NCBI GenBank assembly: GCA_002394235.1 | Contig: DGTF01000020.1 | Span: forward strand, 1-16,085 | Source of the DNA: Eubacterium sp. UBA4343 | GTDB taxonomy: Bacteria > Bacillota > Clostridia > Lachnospirales > Lachnospiraceae | Length of the DNA stretch: 16,085 nucleotides | Direction: 5' to 3' | Shown: piece by piece, positions 1 to 6,973 of the stretch | Numbering within the stretch: the stretch's first letter is position 1 | How the letters are laid out: each line of letters starts with the position of its first letter | Translations under genes and position numbers: made by a program | Notes under the pieces: model-generated | The model's input: the letters and a program-made list of their open reading frames with translations, nothing else | Told to the model about the DNA's origin: nothing | Databases searched by the model: none

Positions 1-114
1 ATCCGTCTGCGTGCCGTTGAGCCTGAGGTACTGCTTCAGGATATTTACAGCGGAAGAATACAGGATTCCAAAACAGTTGCGGGTATTCTCGCTTATACGA
101 ATCAGAAGAGGTGA
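1..114 (+). CDS. NUDIX hydrolase (probable ADP-ribose pyrophosphatase type), C-terminal fragment
   Basis: An open frame enters from the left edge and gives 37 residues before a TGA stop. It ends with the pattern SGRIQDSKTVAGILAY followed by a basic tail. This resembles the C-terminus of clostridial ADP-ribose pyrophosphatase-type NUDIX proteins, in which a G-x-I-x-D-x-K-T-x-x-G-I/L-L-x-Y segment closes the fold. The NUDIX box itself would lie upstream and is not visible, so the family call rests on this tail only. It is separated from the Fe-protein gene by about 256 bases containing hairpins, so it is probably a separate transcription unit with a housekeeping role unrelated to the metallocluster genes downstream. 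Confidence 0.55.
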   Translation: MRLRAVEPEVLLQDIYSGRIQDSKTVAGILAYTNQKR

Positions 115-138
115 ATATCGCTGCTGCAGCTGTCAACA

Positions 139-168
139 TTGGCACCAGGAACATCTGTGTTTTTTATT
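139..168 (+). promoter_or_regulatory. Weak candidate promoter upstream of the Fe-protein gene
   Basis: TTGGCA at 139-144 and TTTATT at 163-168 are separated by 18 bases, close to a sigma-A promoter, with a T-rich tract around the -10. The -10 matches only 4 of 6 consensus bases, and a long structured leader of about 190 bases would follow. It is the best candidate I see for driving the operon, but it is weak. Confidence 0.2.
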
Positions 169-183
169 TACGCGAACAGTGAG

Positions 184-262
184 CCGCAGCCGAATGCGAA
201 GTATTCGAGTGCGGCGAGCGTCGCGATAGCGAGATAAAACTCGCGCAGCGTGTTTTATCTCG
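184..262. repeat. Intergenic hairpin-rich repeat element (REP/MITE-like)
   Basis: Several nested inverted repeats sit side by side. CCGCA (184-188) pairs with TGCGG (210-214), and inside it CGAAT (191-195) pairs with ATTCG (203-207). A second, near-perfect hairpin has an 11-bp stem, CGAGATAAAAC (230-240) with GTTTTATCTCG (252-262), and its loop contains a further CGC/GCG pairing. No T-run follows, so it is not a classical intrinsic terminator. It could be a mobile intergenic repeat, a transcript-stabilising structure, or the bidirectional end of the upstream NUDIX gene. From 263 to 359 I see only short hairpins: GGGAT/ATCCC at 291-305 and CACCG/CGGTG at 322-348. Confidence 0.5.
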
Positions 263-370
263 TTGTCACTTATGCCCGGCGGAAAAAGCAGGGATTTCAC
301 ATCCCGCACATGCCGTTACACCACCGGCCGGTATCCGGGGAATCGGTGATAAAGTTTCCGGAGGTTTTAT

Positions 371-1198
371 ATGTTAAAAATCGCAGTTTACGGCAAGGGA
401 GGCATCGGGAAATCCACGATGACCTCCAATCTGGCAGCAGCGTTTGCTGTTCTTGGCAGGAAGGTGATCCAGATCGGATGTGACCCGAAGGCGGATTCCA
501 CCTCGAATCTCCTGTCGGGAGAGCCGCTGATTCCCGTTATGAATTATCTGCGGGAGCATGAGGAGGATCCCTCAAGTCTTTCGGAGATTTCCCGAAGGGG
601 ATTCGGCAATGTTCTTTGTATCGAGACAGGTGGCCCGACTCCCGGACTCGGCTGTGCCGGAAGAGGAATCATTGCGACCTTCAACCTTCTGGATGAGCTG
701 GAGCTCCTGGAAACGGAGAAGCCGGATGTGGTTCTCTTTGATGTCCTCGGTGACGTCGTGTGCGGGGGTTTTGCGGCTCCTATTCGGGAGGGATATGCGG
801 ATACGGTTCTTATTGTGACATCCGGAGAGAAGATGGCTCTCTATGCAGCTGACAACATTTCCACTGCCGTGAAAAATTTTGAGGACAGGGGATATGCTTC
901 GGTCGGGGGAATCATCCTGAACCGGCGGAATGTTCCGGAGGAGGAGGAGCGGGTACGTTCCTTTGCCGCAAAGAGGGGCATCGATGTCATCGCGGATATC
1001 CCCAGGTCCGACCTGATCAATCAGGCGGAGGATCTCGGCAAGACCGTGATTGAGAAGTTTCCGGATTCGGAAATCGCCGGAAAATTCATGGATCTCGCCA
1101 GAAACCTTCTCTCCGGGGCAGCTCCGGATGTGAATTCGCAAGAAGCCGAGCAGGCTGAACGTTTTCATTTTTCCAGACTATATGACTGTAACTGCTGA
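371..1198 (+). CDS. NifH-like Fe protein (nitrogenase-type reductase ATPase)
   Basis: This 275-residue protein is the homodimeric [4Fe-4S] ATPase that passes electrons to a nitrogenase component 1-type partner, here presumably the DK fusion and the D2/K2 pair. Visible motifs are a P-loop [10 protein letters not shown] at 7-16, GCDPKADST at 36-44 (switch I area), GCAGRGI at 94-100 and [12 protein letters not shown] at 124-135. The two cluster cysteines are C95 and C131, matching the spacing of NifH C97/C132. Arg98 in the CAGRG motif matches the ADP-ribosylatable arginine of NifH. Length is close to the usual 270-295. The ATG start has GGAGG at 360-364, six bases upstream. The large Fe-protein family also serves chlorophyllide, F430 and methylthio-alkane reductases, so the substrate is not set by this gene and I do not call it nifH. 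It heads the cluster, 202 bases before the fusion gene. Confidence 0.95.
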   Translation: MLKIAVYGKGGIGKSTMTSNLAAAFAVLGRKVIQIGCDPKADSTSNLLSGEPLIPVMNYLREHEEDPSSLSEISRRGFGNVLCIETGGPTPGLGCAGRGIIATFNLLDELELLETEKPDVVLFDVLGDVVCGGFAAPIREGYADTVLIVTSGEKMALYAADNISTAVKNFEDRGYASVGGIILNRRNVPEEEERVRSFAAKRGIDVIADIPRSDLINQAEDLGKTVIEKFPDSEIAGKFMDLARNLLSGAAPDVNSQEAEQAERFHFSRLYDCNC

Positions 1199-1326
1199 CC
1201 GATTCCCGGGAAGTCAGAAGATCCTGACCGGGGAACCTGATCATCCCTTGCCCCGCAAACGGAGCGGCTGCAAACGGTATACAGTCATGGGATTCTGCCT
1301 GCCGGCAGAGGATTGCCCGGAAAAAC

Positions 1327-1406
1327 AAGCTGACACAGCATTGTCTGGAAGCCTGGCCGTCAGAGACTCTTCCGGAAGAATAAGCTGACAGAGGATTGCT
1401 TTGAAG
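1327..1406 (+). repeat. Imperfect direct repeat spanning the start of the DK fusion
   Basis: AAGCTGACA begins two 25-base copies, 1327-1351 and 1382-1406, that agree at about 20 of 25 positions with a period of 55 bases. The second copy contains the ribosome site and the TTG start of the fusion gene. It may be a decayed local duplication of the translation start region. The remainder of the 1199-1400 gap holds no convincing gene. Confidence 0.35.
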
Positions 1407-4001
1407 AATAAATCTGAGAAGAACTTTAAAATCGAACCGAATTACTACACTGCCGCCGAGCTTTCCCGGGCGGGAAAAGATCATATTCCCGATCTTTATC
1501 AGACGGGACGTCACCTGATCTATTCTTCTCCGGCCACACTGGCTTACAATTCACCGGGGGCCGAGGGCTTCGGCGTTAAGCGGGCCGGGCTGTCCGTTCC
1601 CGGATCGGTCATGCTGATCGTATCGCCGGGGTGCTGCGGCAGAAACACCGCTGAAATCACGAGAATCCGCGGCTATGAAGATCGTTTTTTCTATCTTCAG
1701 ATGGATGAGACGGATCTGGTTACAGGGCGGCATCTGAAGAAGATACCGGCTGCGGTCCGCCGGATCGCCGGATCTCTACCGGTGAAGCCGTCCGTGATCA
1801 TGATCTGCATCACCTGTGCGGATGCTCTCCTCGGCACGGATCTGGAACGGGTATGCCGCAGAGCAGAAAAGGAAGTGAACCTTCCCGTCCGCCCGTGCTA
1901 CATGTATGCGCTGACGAGAGAGGGCAGAAAGCCTCCGATGGTATATGTGCGGGAATCGCTGTACTCCATGCTTCCCCGTCAGAAGAAGAGAAGCACCAGT
2001 GTGAATCTTCTTGGATATTTTGCGCCGCTTCATCCCGAGAGCGAGCTCTTCTCTCTCTTAAAATCTGCGGGGATCCGGAAAATCCGTCAGATTTCATCCT
2101 GTAAGGATGTGAATGATTTTTACAGAATGGGAGAGGCAAACTTCAATCTCGTGCTGAATCCCGAAGCAAGGGGAGCAGCTGAAGCGCTCACAAACCGGCT
2201 GGGCATTCCCAGCATCGAGCTCACCCGTTTCTACGAGACGGATCTGACCGGGCATCAGTATCAGGCATTCTTTGCGGCACTGGGCATGACTGTTCCGGAG
2301 AACGTGAATGCGATGACAAAGGAGAGGGCGGACAGTGCGGGGGAGGCGCTCCGGGCAGAATACCCGGATCTCTCATTCAGCATAGGAGAGGTTGTAAACG
2401 CCAATCCTTTTGAGCTGGCGCTTGCTCTTCTGCGGATGGGCTGGAGGGTAACCGAAATTTTTGCAAACCCTGCTGCTGACTGCTATCCCTACATCGACCG
2501 CATCGCCGCCCTGTGTCCCGACATCCGGGTGTATTCCAACACAGATCCGTCGATGCTCAGCTATGAAATCCGCAGTGCGGAAGGAACCAGCGGCACGCAT
2601 ATCACCATCGGAAAGGATGCCGCATACTATCATCCGGACGCCCTCCATCTGAATTTCAATGAGGACTCCCAGCCTTTCGGCTATGAAGCTGCCTGGTATC
2701 TCTGGGAGAGGCTTGGAGAACTCGTCCGGGAGAAGGTATCACCTGCACGGGAGGGCTCAACTCTGCCGCAAAAATTATCCGCGCAAGAGGAGGCGTCAGT
2801 CCCGATGGCACCTGAGAGGGCACTTGCCGGACCGGTAAAGGGACTCGATATGTACCTGACTCCCTTTGCCCCGGATCAGTCCGGCGCTGTCTCTGCGCTC
2901 TATTCACTCGATGGAATGATCGTCATTCTGGACGCGGGAGGATGCACCGGCAACATTCTCGGATTCGATGAGCCCAGATGGCAGCACCACAAGGCAGCTG
3001 TCTTCTCCGCGGGACTCCGCGACATGGATGCCATCATGGGAAGAGACCGGGAGCTTGTTCAGAAGGCTGTCTCTGCATTTTCCGGAACGGAATGCTCGTT
3101 CATCGCCCTGGTCGGAACCCCGGTGCCTTCCATTATCGGAACGGATTATCGGGCGCTTGAGCGGATGCTGGAGAAAAAATGCGGATGCCCGGTCATCAGC
3201 ATACCGACCTGCGGAATGAAAACCTGCGAATCCGGATTGGAGCAGACATATCTGACCTTATTCCGCTCTTTTTCCGGGAAAGGAAAAGCTTCCTCTTCAG
3301 ATGGCAATCTGCCTGGCCATTCGCAGAGCGGAACGGCTTTGTCCGGTCACCCGGCAAAGGCGTCTGGAACTGCCGGCGTGATCGGGTGCACTCCGCTGGA
3401 ATTCGTGGACATCGCGGACCAGAAAAGAATCCGGGATCTTTTGAAGAGCAGAGGATACGGAAGAGTTGTTTTCTACGGTTCTGACGCAGACCGGCAGGAT
3501 TATGAAAACGCCGGGGAGAACGTCAGGAATTTTGTCCTGTCGGGAGCAGGAATCCGATCCGCCGAATATCTGCGGGAAACCTTCGGCACTCCTTTTGAAG
3601 TCGGATATCCGGGCATCGCCTGGTATCTCAGGAACCTGCCGTCCGGTTTTGAAGACACCTGCCGCGCAGGTACCTCAAAAATCCTGATCCTGCACGACCC
3701 TGTGGCAGCGGCTTCGCTGAAGGCTGCTCTTCTGGAGAAATTTCCCGGAGAGAAGATCAGAATAGACTGCGCATCCTTTTTTGCGGGAAAAGCCTGTGAA
3801 CAGGATTCATATACCGTCAGCGGTGTGCCGGTGCGGCCGGATGTGTCCCTTCGGGAGGAAAATGACCTTCTGTCGCTGCTGCGCGAGAAGACCTACGATT
3901 ATATCTTTGCCGATCCCGCCATTGCGAAAATTCCGGCGGGAGGCGCATCCCTGATTTCATTCCCGAGCTTTGCCATATCGGGGAAAAGAATTCTTACCTG
4001 A
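1401..4001 (+). CDS. Fused NifD-like/NifK-like nitrogenase component 1 protein (D1K1)
   Basis: This 866-residue protein has two consecutive component 1-type modules, which are normally separate subunits. Module D1 is about residues 1-445, with SPGCCGRNT (C78, C79) and ICITCADALLGTD (C136, C139) matching the HGPxGC and TTC...IGDD blocks of NifD. A Ser/Glu/Pro-rich linker covers about 446-480. Module K1 is about 481-866, with DAGGCTGN (C515), a cysteine-free TPVPSIIGTD block (573-582), C594, C596, C604 and C609, and a Gly/Ser-rich insert near 627-655. The likely role is electron-accepting metallocluster reductase or scaffold partner of the adjacent Fe protein. The position of the NifD cofactor cysteine appears to be Asn253, so no FeMo-co-type site is expected. 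TTG is chosen as start: AGAGG lies six bases upstream, an in-frame stop lies at 1386, and the first internal ATG is residue 71, inside the conserved domain. The C-terminus is about 20 residues shorter than that of the K-like paralogue at 8528. Confidence 0.85.
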   Translation: MKNKSEKNFKIEPNYYTAAELSRAGKDHIPDLYQTGRHLIYSSPATLAYNSPGAEGFGVKRAGLSVPGSVMLIVSPGCCGRNTAEITRIRGYEDRFFYLQMDETDLVTGRHLKKIPAAVRRIAGSLPVKPSVIMICITCADALLGTDLERVCRRAEKEVNLPVRPCYMYALTREGRKPPMVYVRESLYSMLPRQKKRSTSVNLLGYFAPLHPESELFSLLKSAGIRKIRQISSCKDVNDFYRMGEANFNLVLNPEARGAAEALTNRLGIPSIELTRFYETDLTGHQYQAFFAALGMTVPENVNAMTKERADSAGEALRAEYPDLSFSIGEVVNANPFELALALLRMGWRVTEIFANPAADCYPYIDRIAALCPDIRVYSNTDPSMLSYEIRSAEGTSGTHITIGKDAAYYHPDALHLNFNEDSQPFGYEAAWYLWERLGELVREKVSPAREGSTLPQKLSAQEEASVPMAPERALAGPVKGLDMYLTPFAPDQSGAVSALYSLDGMIVILDAGGCTGNILGFDEPRWQHHKAAVFSAGLRDMDAIMGRDRELVQKAVSAFSGTECSFIALVGTPVPSIIGTDYRALERMLEKKCGCPVISIPTCGMKTCESGLEQTYLTLFRSFSGKGKASSSDGNLPGHSQSGTALSGHPAKASGTAGVIGCTPLEFVDIADQKRIRDLLKSRGYGRVVFYGSDADRQDYENAGENVRNFVLSGAGIRSAEYLRETFGTPFEVGYPGIAWYLRNLPSGFEDTCRAGTSKILILHDPVAAASLKAALLEKFPGEKIRIDCASFFAGKACEQDSYTVSGVPVRPDVSLREENDLLSLLREKTYDYIFADPAIAKIPAGGASLISFPSFAISGKRILT

Positions 4002-4085
4002 GAGGGCATCAGCCACAAGAACAGAAACCGTGTTTTATCATATTTGTGCAGAGCTTTGAAAAATTTTTTGATCATGATTTTTTAG

Positions 4086-4106
4086 AAGGCTTTTTAGGAG
4101 AGCCTT
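4086..4106 (+). other. Small hairpin in the AT-rich gap between D1K1 and hypC
   Basis: AAGGCT (4086-4091) and AGCCTT (4101-4106) form a 6-bp stem around a T-rich loop. The gap 4002-4149 is clearly more AT-rich than the genes around it, including T-runs at 4063-4068 and 4077-4083, and could hold a promoter for the hyp genes or a weak terminator. No run of T follows the stem. I see no clean -35/-10 pair. Confidence 0.3.
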
Positions 4107-4149
4107 GAAGAAATTTGCAGCAAACGCATCAGAAAGGAAGTAAACAGAC

Positions 4150-4359
4150 ATGTGTGTTGGAATATCCGCTAAAGTGGTCAGTATCAAGGGCGGCGTCGCG
4201 ATTGTAGATGCCGGCGGCGCAAAGAAGACCGTTTCCTCCGAGCTTCTTACAGACCTGAATCCTGGAGATTATGTGATGGTGCACGCGGGATCGGCGATCG
4301 CGAAGATCACCGATGACGATGAGGAGGAGACGGATTCTCTGCTGGAGGACCTCAGATGA
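4150..4359 (+). CDS. hypC: [NiFe]-hydrogenase maturation chaperone HypC
   Basis: This 69-residue cytoplasmic chaperone forms the HypC-HypD complex on which Fe(CN)2CO is built and then carries the iron unit to the target apoprotein. The start is MCVG, which keeps the essential Cys2 that becomes N-terminal after Met removal. The body has the family pattern of a short beta-barrel, DAGGAKK at 20-26 and GDYVMVHAG at 39-47 with His45, and an acidic tail (DDDEEE). AAGGAAG lies nine bases before the ATG. The last codons overlap hypD in an ATGA junction, so the two are translationally coupled. HypC paralogues are usually matched to specific targets; the target here is not visible, since the window has no hydrogenase large subunit. 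Confidence 0.95.
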   Translation: MCVGISAKVVSIKGGVAIVDAGGAKKTVSSELLTDLNPGDYVMVHAGSAIAKITDDDEEETDSLLEDLR

Positions 4360-5414
4360 ACCAGATGGACAGAGCAATAAGCATCCTCCGTGGATATGAC
4401 GGACCGGAGGTGCGGATTATGGAAGTGTGCGGCACACATACCCACGAGATTTTCCGTCAGGGCATACGGGGCATTCTTTCTCCGGCGATTCACATGATCT
4501 CCGGACCCGGATGTCCGGTCTGCGTGACCGGGACGGGCTATATCGATGAGGCGCTGTGGCTGGCGGAAGAAAAGGAATGCACCATTCTCACCTTCGGGGA
4601 TCTGGTCCGTGTCCCAGGCTCCAGGGAATCTCTGCAGAAGGCGCGCGCAAAGGGCGCAAAGATCCGCACAGTGTATTCTCCACAGGACGGTGAAGCATAC
4701 GCGGCCGCACACCCGGAGGAGGAATGCGTTTTTCTCTCGGTCGGATTCGAGACGACCACGCCCAGTTCCTGTATCGCGGTAAAAAACGCGATTCGCGATG
4801 GAATCCGGAATTTCAGCCTCCTCACCGCCAATAAAACGATGCCCATGGCGTATGAGGCGATGAAGGATTCTACCGATCTGTTCCTCTATCCCGGCCATGT
4901 ACATGCGATAACCGGGCTCTCCATACCGCGTATGCTCGCGGATACTCATCAGGTATCCGGCGTTTGCGCCGGCTTCACGGCAAGGGAGCTGGTGACCGCT
5001 CTTGCAGTTGCCGTGACGAACTTTGAAAAGGGAGGATATTTTTTCGTGAACTGTTATCCCAGAGTCGTCCGGGAAGAGGGACAGCCGGAGGCGATCCGGC
5101 TCGTCGATTCCATGATGGAGCCCTGTGATGATCTGTGGCGGGGAATTGGCCGGATTGAAGGCTCCGGAATGAGGCTGCGGCCGGAATACGCGGAATATGA
5201 CGCCAGAAGCCGATACCAGATTCCTACCATGCAGGGCAGAACAAATAACGGATGCAGATGCGGATCCGTGCTCCAGGGCAGAATCGAGCCCGGGCAGTGT
5301 CCACTGTTCGGAAAAGTCTGCACGCCGGAGCATCCGGCCGGGGCATGTATGGTATCCTCCGAGGGAGCGTGCAGCGCATACTATCTTTACGGATCCCATC
5401 AGACGCTTCTCTGA
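4356..5414 (+). CDS. hypD: Hydrogenase maturation iron-sulfur protein HypD
   Basis: HypD (352 residues) is the [4Fe-4S] scaffold where Fe receives two cyanides, delivered by HypE-thiocyanate, and CO. The conserved motifs are intact: CGTHTHE at 25-31, GPGCPVC at 50-56 with the redox cysteines C53 and C56, a VGFETTTPS block, the PGHVHAI block, and the C-terminal cysteine-rich cluster-binding region beginning NNGCRCGS and continuing through GQCPLFGKVC and GAC. The length is typical (350-375). The ATG overlaps the hypC stop by four bases. It is followed by a 152-base gap with a weak TGCCGC/GCGGCA inverted repeat before hypE. Every recognisable catalytic residue is present, so it should be active; which apoenzyme it serves is unknown. 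Confidence 0.96.
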   Translation: MNQMDRAISILRGYDGPEVRIMEVCGTHTHEIFRQGIRGILSPAIHMISGPGCPVCVTGTGYIDEALWLAEEKECTILTFGDLVRVPGSRESLQKARAKGAKIRTVYSPQDGEAYAAAHPEEECVFLSVGFETTTPSSCIAVKNAIRDGIRNFSLLTANKTMPMAYEAMKDSTDLFLYPGHVHAITGLSIPRMLADTHQVSGVCAGFTARELVTALAVAVTNFEKGGYFFVNCYPRVVREEGQPEAIRLVDSMMEPCDDLWRGIGRIEGSGMRLRPEYAEYDARSRYQIPTMQGRTNNGCRCGSVLQGRIEPGQCPLFGKVCTPEHPAGACMVSSEGACSAYYLYGSHQTLL

Positions 5415-5566
5415 TCGCGAGAAGTATCTGCACTTTTGCCGCAGCCGTTCCGCGGGCGGCAGGGGGACATGAAATCACCGCTCCGATCAGAGCATGAAAC
5501 AGCAGCAGCCCTGTTCGTGACATATGTTGGAGACATTTACCCAGAAGGAAGGATAAGCTGACAATT

Positions 5567-6571
5567 ATGAACGATACAGTCACACTTGCGCACGGCGCAG
5601 GCGGTAAACAGACGGCCGAGCTGATCGACCGCGTTTTCAGAAAACATTTTCAAAACCGGTATTTCACATCCGATGATGCCTCCGTACTCCCGGCGCCCTC
5701 CGGGAAGATGGCAATGACGACGGACGGATTTATTGTGTCCCCGGCGTTTTTCCCTGGCGGAAATATCGGCAAGCTGTCAATCTGCGGAACGGTCAATGAT
5801 CTGACGTGCATGGGCGCCAGACCTCTTTACATGACCTGTGCCTTTGTCATAGAAGAGGGATTTTCCATGAACGATCTGGAGAAGATCGTATCCTCGATGG
5901 AAAAGACAGCGGCTGAGGTGGGAGTTAATCTGGTCGCGGGAGATACCAAGGTCGCGGGAAAGGGGCAGGCAGACGGATGTTTTATCACGACGACCGGAGT
6001 CGGTGAAATTATTGACGGTGTATCGACATCGGGAAAATTTGCGGCTCCCGGAGATTCTGTGATCGTAACCGGAGATATCGGACGTCACGGCACGGCAATT
6101 CTCCTTGCCAGGGACGACTATGGAATTGATGCGGATGTGACGACTGACTGTGCGCCGCTGTGGAATCCGATTCACGCGCTTCTTCAGGAGGTTCCCGGTG
6201 TTCACGTGATCCGTGACGCTACGAGAGGAGGTGTCGGCACAGTTCTCTACGAGATTGCAAGGGAGGCAGGTGTCGGTATCTCCCTCGAAAGGAACAAAAT
6301 TCCCGTCGCAGAAGAAGTAAAAGGCGTCACAGGAATGCTGGGCCTTGAACCTCTTTACCTTGCCTGTGAGGGAACCATGGTACTTTTTGTGCCGGAAAAT
6401 CTGACCGGTAAGGCTCTGAACATCCTGCGCGGGCAGAAATATACTTCCGGAGCGGCTGTCATCGGTACAGTAACCGCCGAGAACAGCGGAAGAGTTATTA
6501 TGGAGACTGAAATCGGAGCAAAGACCTATCTCCCGGAACCCGGAAACGAGCTCCTGCCAAGAATCTGCTGA
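5567..6571 (+). CDS. hypE: Carbamoyl dehydratase HypE
   Basis: HypE (334 residues) takes a carbamoyl group from HypF onto its C-terminal cysteine and, with ATP, dehydrates it to a thiocyanate that donates CN to iron on HypC-HypD. The N-terminus carries the HGAGGK motif (residues 9-14) of the PurM/SelD-like ATP-binding fold, followed by the DDA segment, MTTDGF, GTVNDL and AGDTKV blocks. The protein ends exactly in PRIC, so the essential C-terminal cysteine (C334) is present. GAAGGAAGG lies about 14 bases upstream of the ATG, slightly far. It lies 130 bases before the TM1266-like gene. Its partner hypF is separated from it by six genes but remains in the same cluster. Confidence 0.96.
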   Translation: MNDTVTLAHGAGGKQTAELIDRVFRKHFQNRYFTSDDASVLPAPSGKMAMTTDGFIVSPAFFPGGNIGKLSICGTVNDLTCMGARPLYMTCAFVIEEGFSMNDLEKIVSSMEKTAAEVGVNLVAGDTKVAGKGQADGCFITTTGVGEIIDGVSTSGKFAAPGDSVIVTGDIGRHGTAILLARDDYGIDADVTTDCAPLWNPIHALLQEVPGVHVIRDATRGGVGTVLYEIAREAGVGISLERNKIPVAEEVKGVTGMLGLEPLYLACEGTMVLFVPENLTGKALNILRGQKYTSGAAVIGTVTAENSGRVIMETEIGAKTYLPEPGNELLPRIC

Positions 6572-6701
6572 CAGAACATGGAGCGGTGCAAAGTACGGGG
6601 CAATCCGCAACTTATGCAGCTTGTGGCGTCCCGCCTGCCGGCATCCCAGGGTCGGCTGTGACGGAGAGGCACTTTTATATAAATCGGAGGATGGAACAAA
6701 A

Positions 6702-6953
6702 ATGGATCGCGAAACACGGGTAGCAGTCATATCAATTATTGTTGAGAATCCGGACGCGGTACCCGAAGTCAACCGGATTCTTCACGAGGGAAGCGGTTTC
6801 ATCATCGGGAGAATGGGAATTCCCTACCGTGCGAGAAAAATTAATATCATCAGCATTGTTCTGGATGCGCCGCAGCCGGTTATCAGCGGAATTTCCGGAA
6901 AGCTCGGAACCATTGACGGCGTCAGCGTGAAAACCGCTTACTCCAACATTTAA
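6702..6953 (+). CDS. TM1266-family putative [FeFe]-hydrogenase system regulator
   Basis: This is an 83-residue small alpha/beta protein with an ACT/NikR-C-like pattern: a first strand TRVAVISIIVE, a helix with VPEVNRILHE, a central GRMGIPYRARKINIISIVLD segment, and a second helix leading to GTIDGVSVKTAYS. This matches the family often annotated as iron-only hydrogenase system regulator, found beside hydE, hydG and hydF in Thermotoga and clostridia. Its biochemical role is not firmly known; ligand- or metal-responsive regulation is usually supposed. The ATG at 6702 is preferred over an upstream in-frame ATG at 6621 because GGAGG lies just before it and the conserved domain starts there. It is 20 bases from the D-like gene, so the two are probably co-transcribed, and it sits among hyp and nitrogenase-like genes rather than next to hydE. 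Confidence 0.85.
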   Translation: MDRETRVAVISIIVENPDAVPEVNRILHEGSGFIIGRMGIPYRARKINIISIVLDAPQPVISGISGKLGTIDGVSVKTAYSNI

Positions 6954-6973
6954 CGGTCCTATTCGAGGTAACT

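Noticed and set aside
263..370. Riboswitch in the leader of the Fe-protein gene
   Set aside because: Short hairpins are present, but I could not match the conserved core of any riboswitch class I know (cobalamin, TPP, SAM, Moco).
572..1168. Long antisense frame opposite the Fe-protein gene
   Set aside because: It is a shadow of a well-conserved gene; it has no ribosome site and no recognisable domain.
371..4001. A genuine nitrogen-fixing nifHDK operon
   Set aside because: The NifD cofactor Cys position appears to be Asn in D1, several P-cluster cysteines are missing, and no nifB, nifE/N of standard type, nifV or molybdate genes are present.
4269..5399. 376-codon antisense open frame opposite hypD
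   Set aside because: hypC and hypD on the + strand carry all family motifs. The antisense frame reads as unstructured Arg/His/Ser-rich sequence, typical of a GC-rich shadow.
5777..6772. 331-codon antisense open frame opposite hypE
   Set aside because: HypE on the + strand is complete from HGAGG to the terminal PRIC. The antisense product has no recognisable domain.
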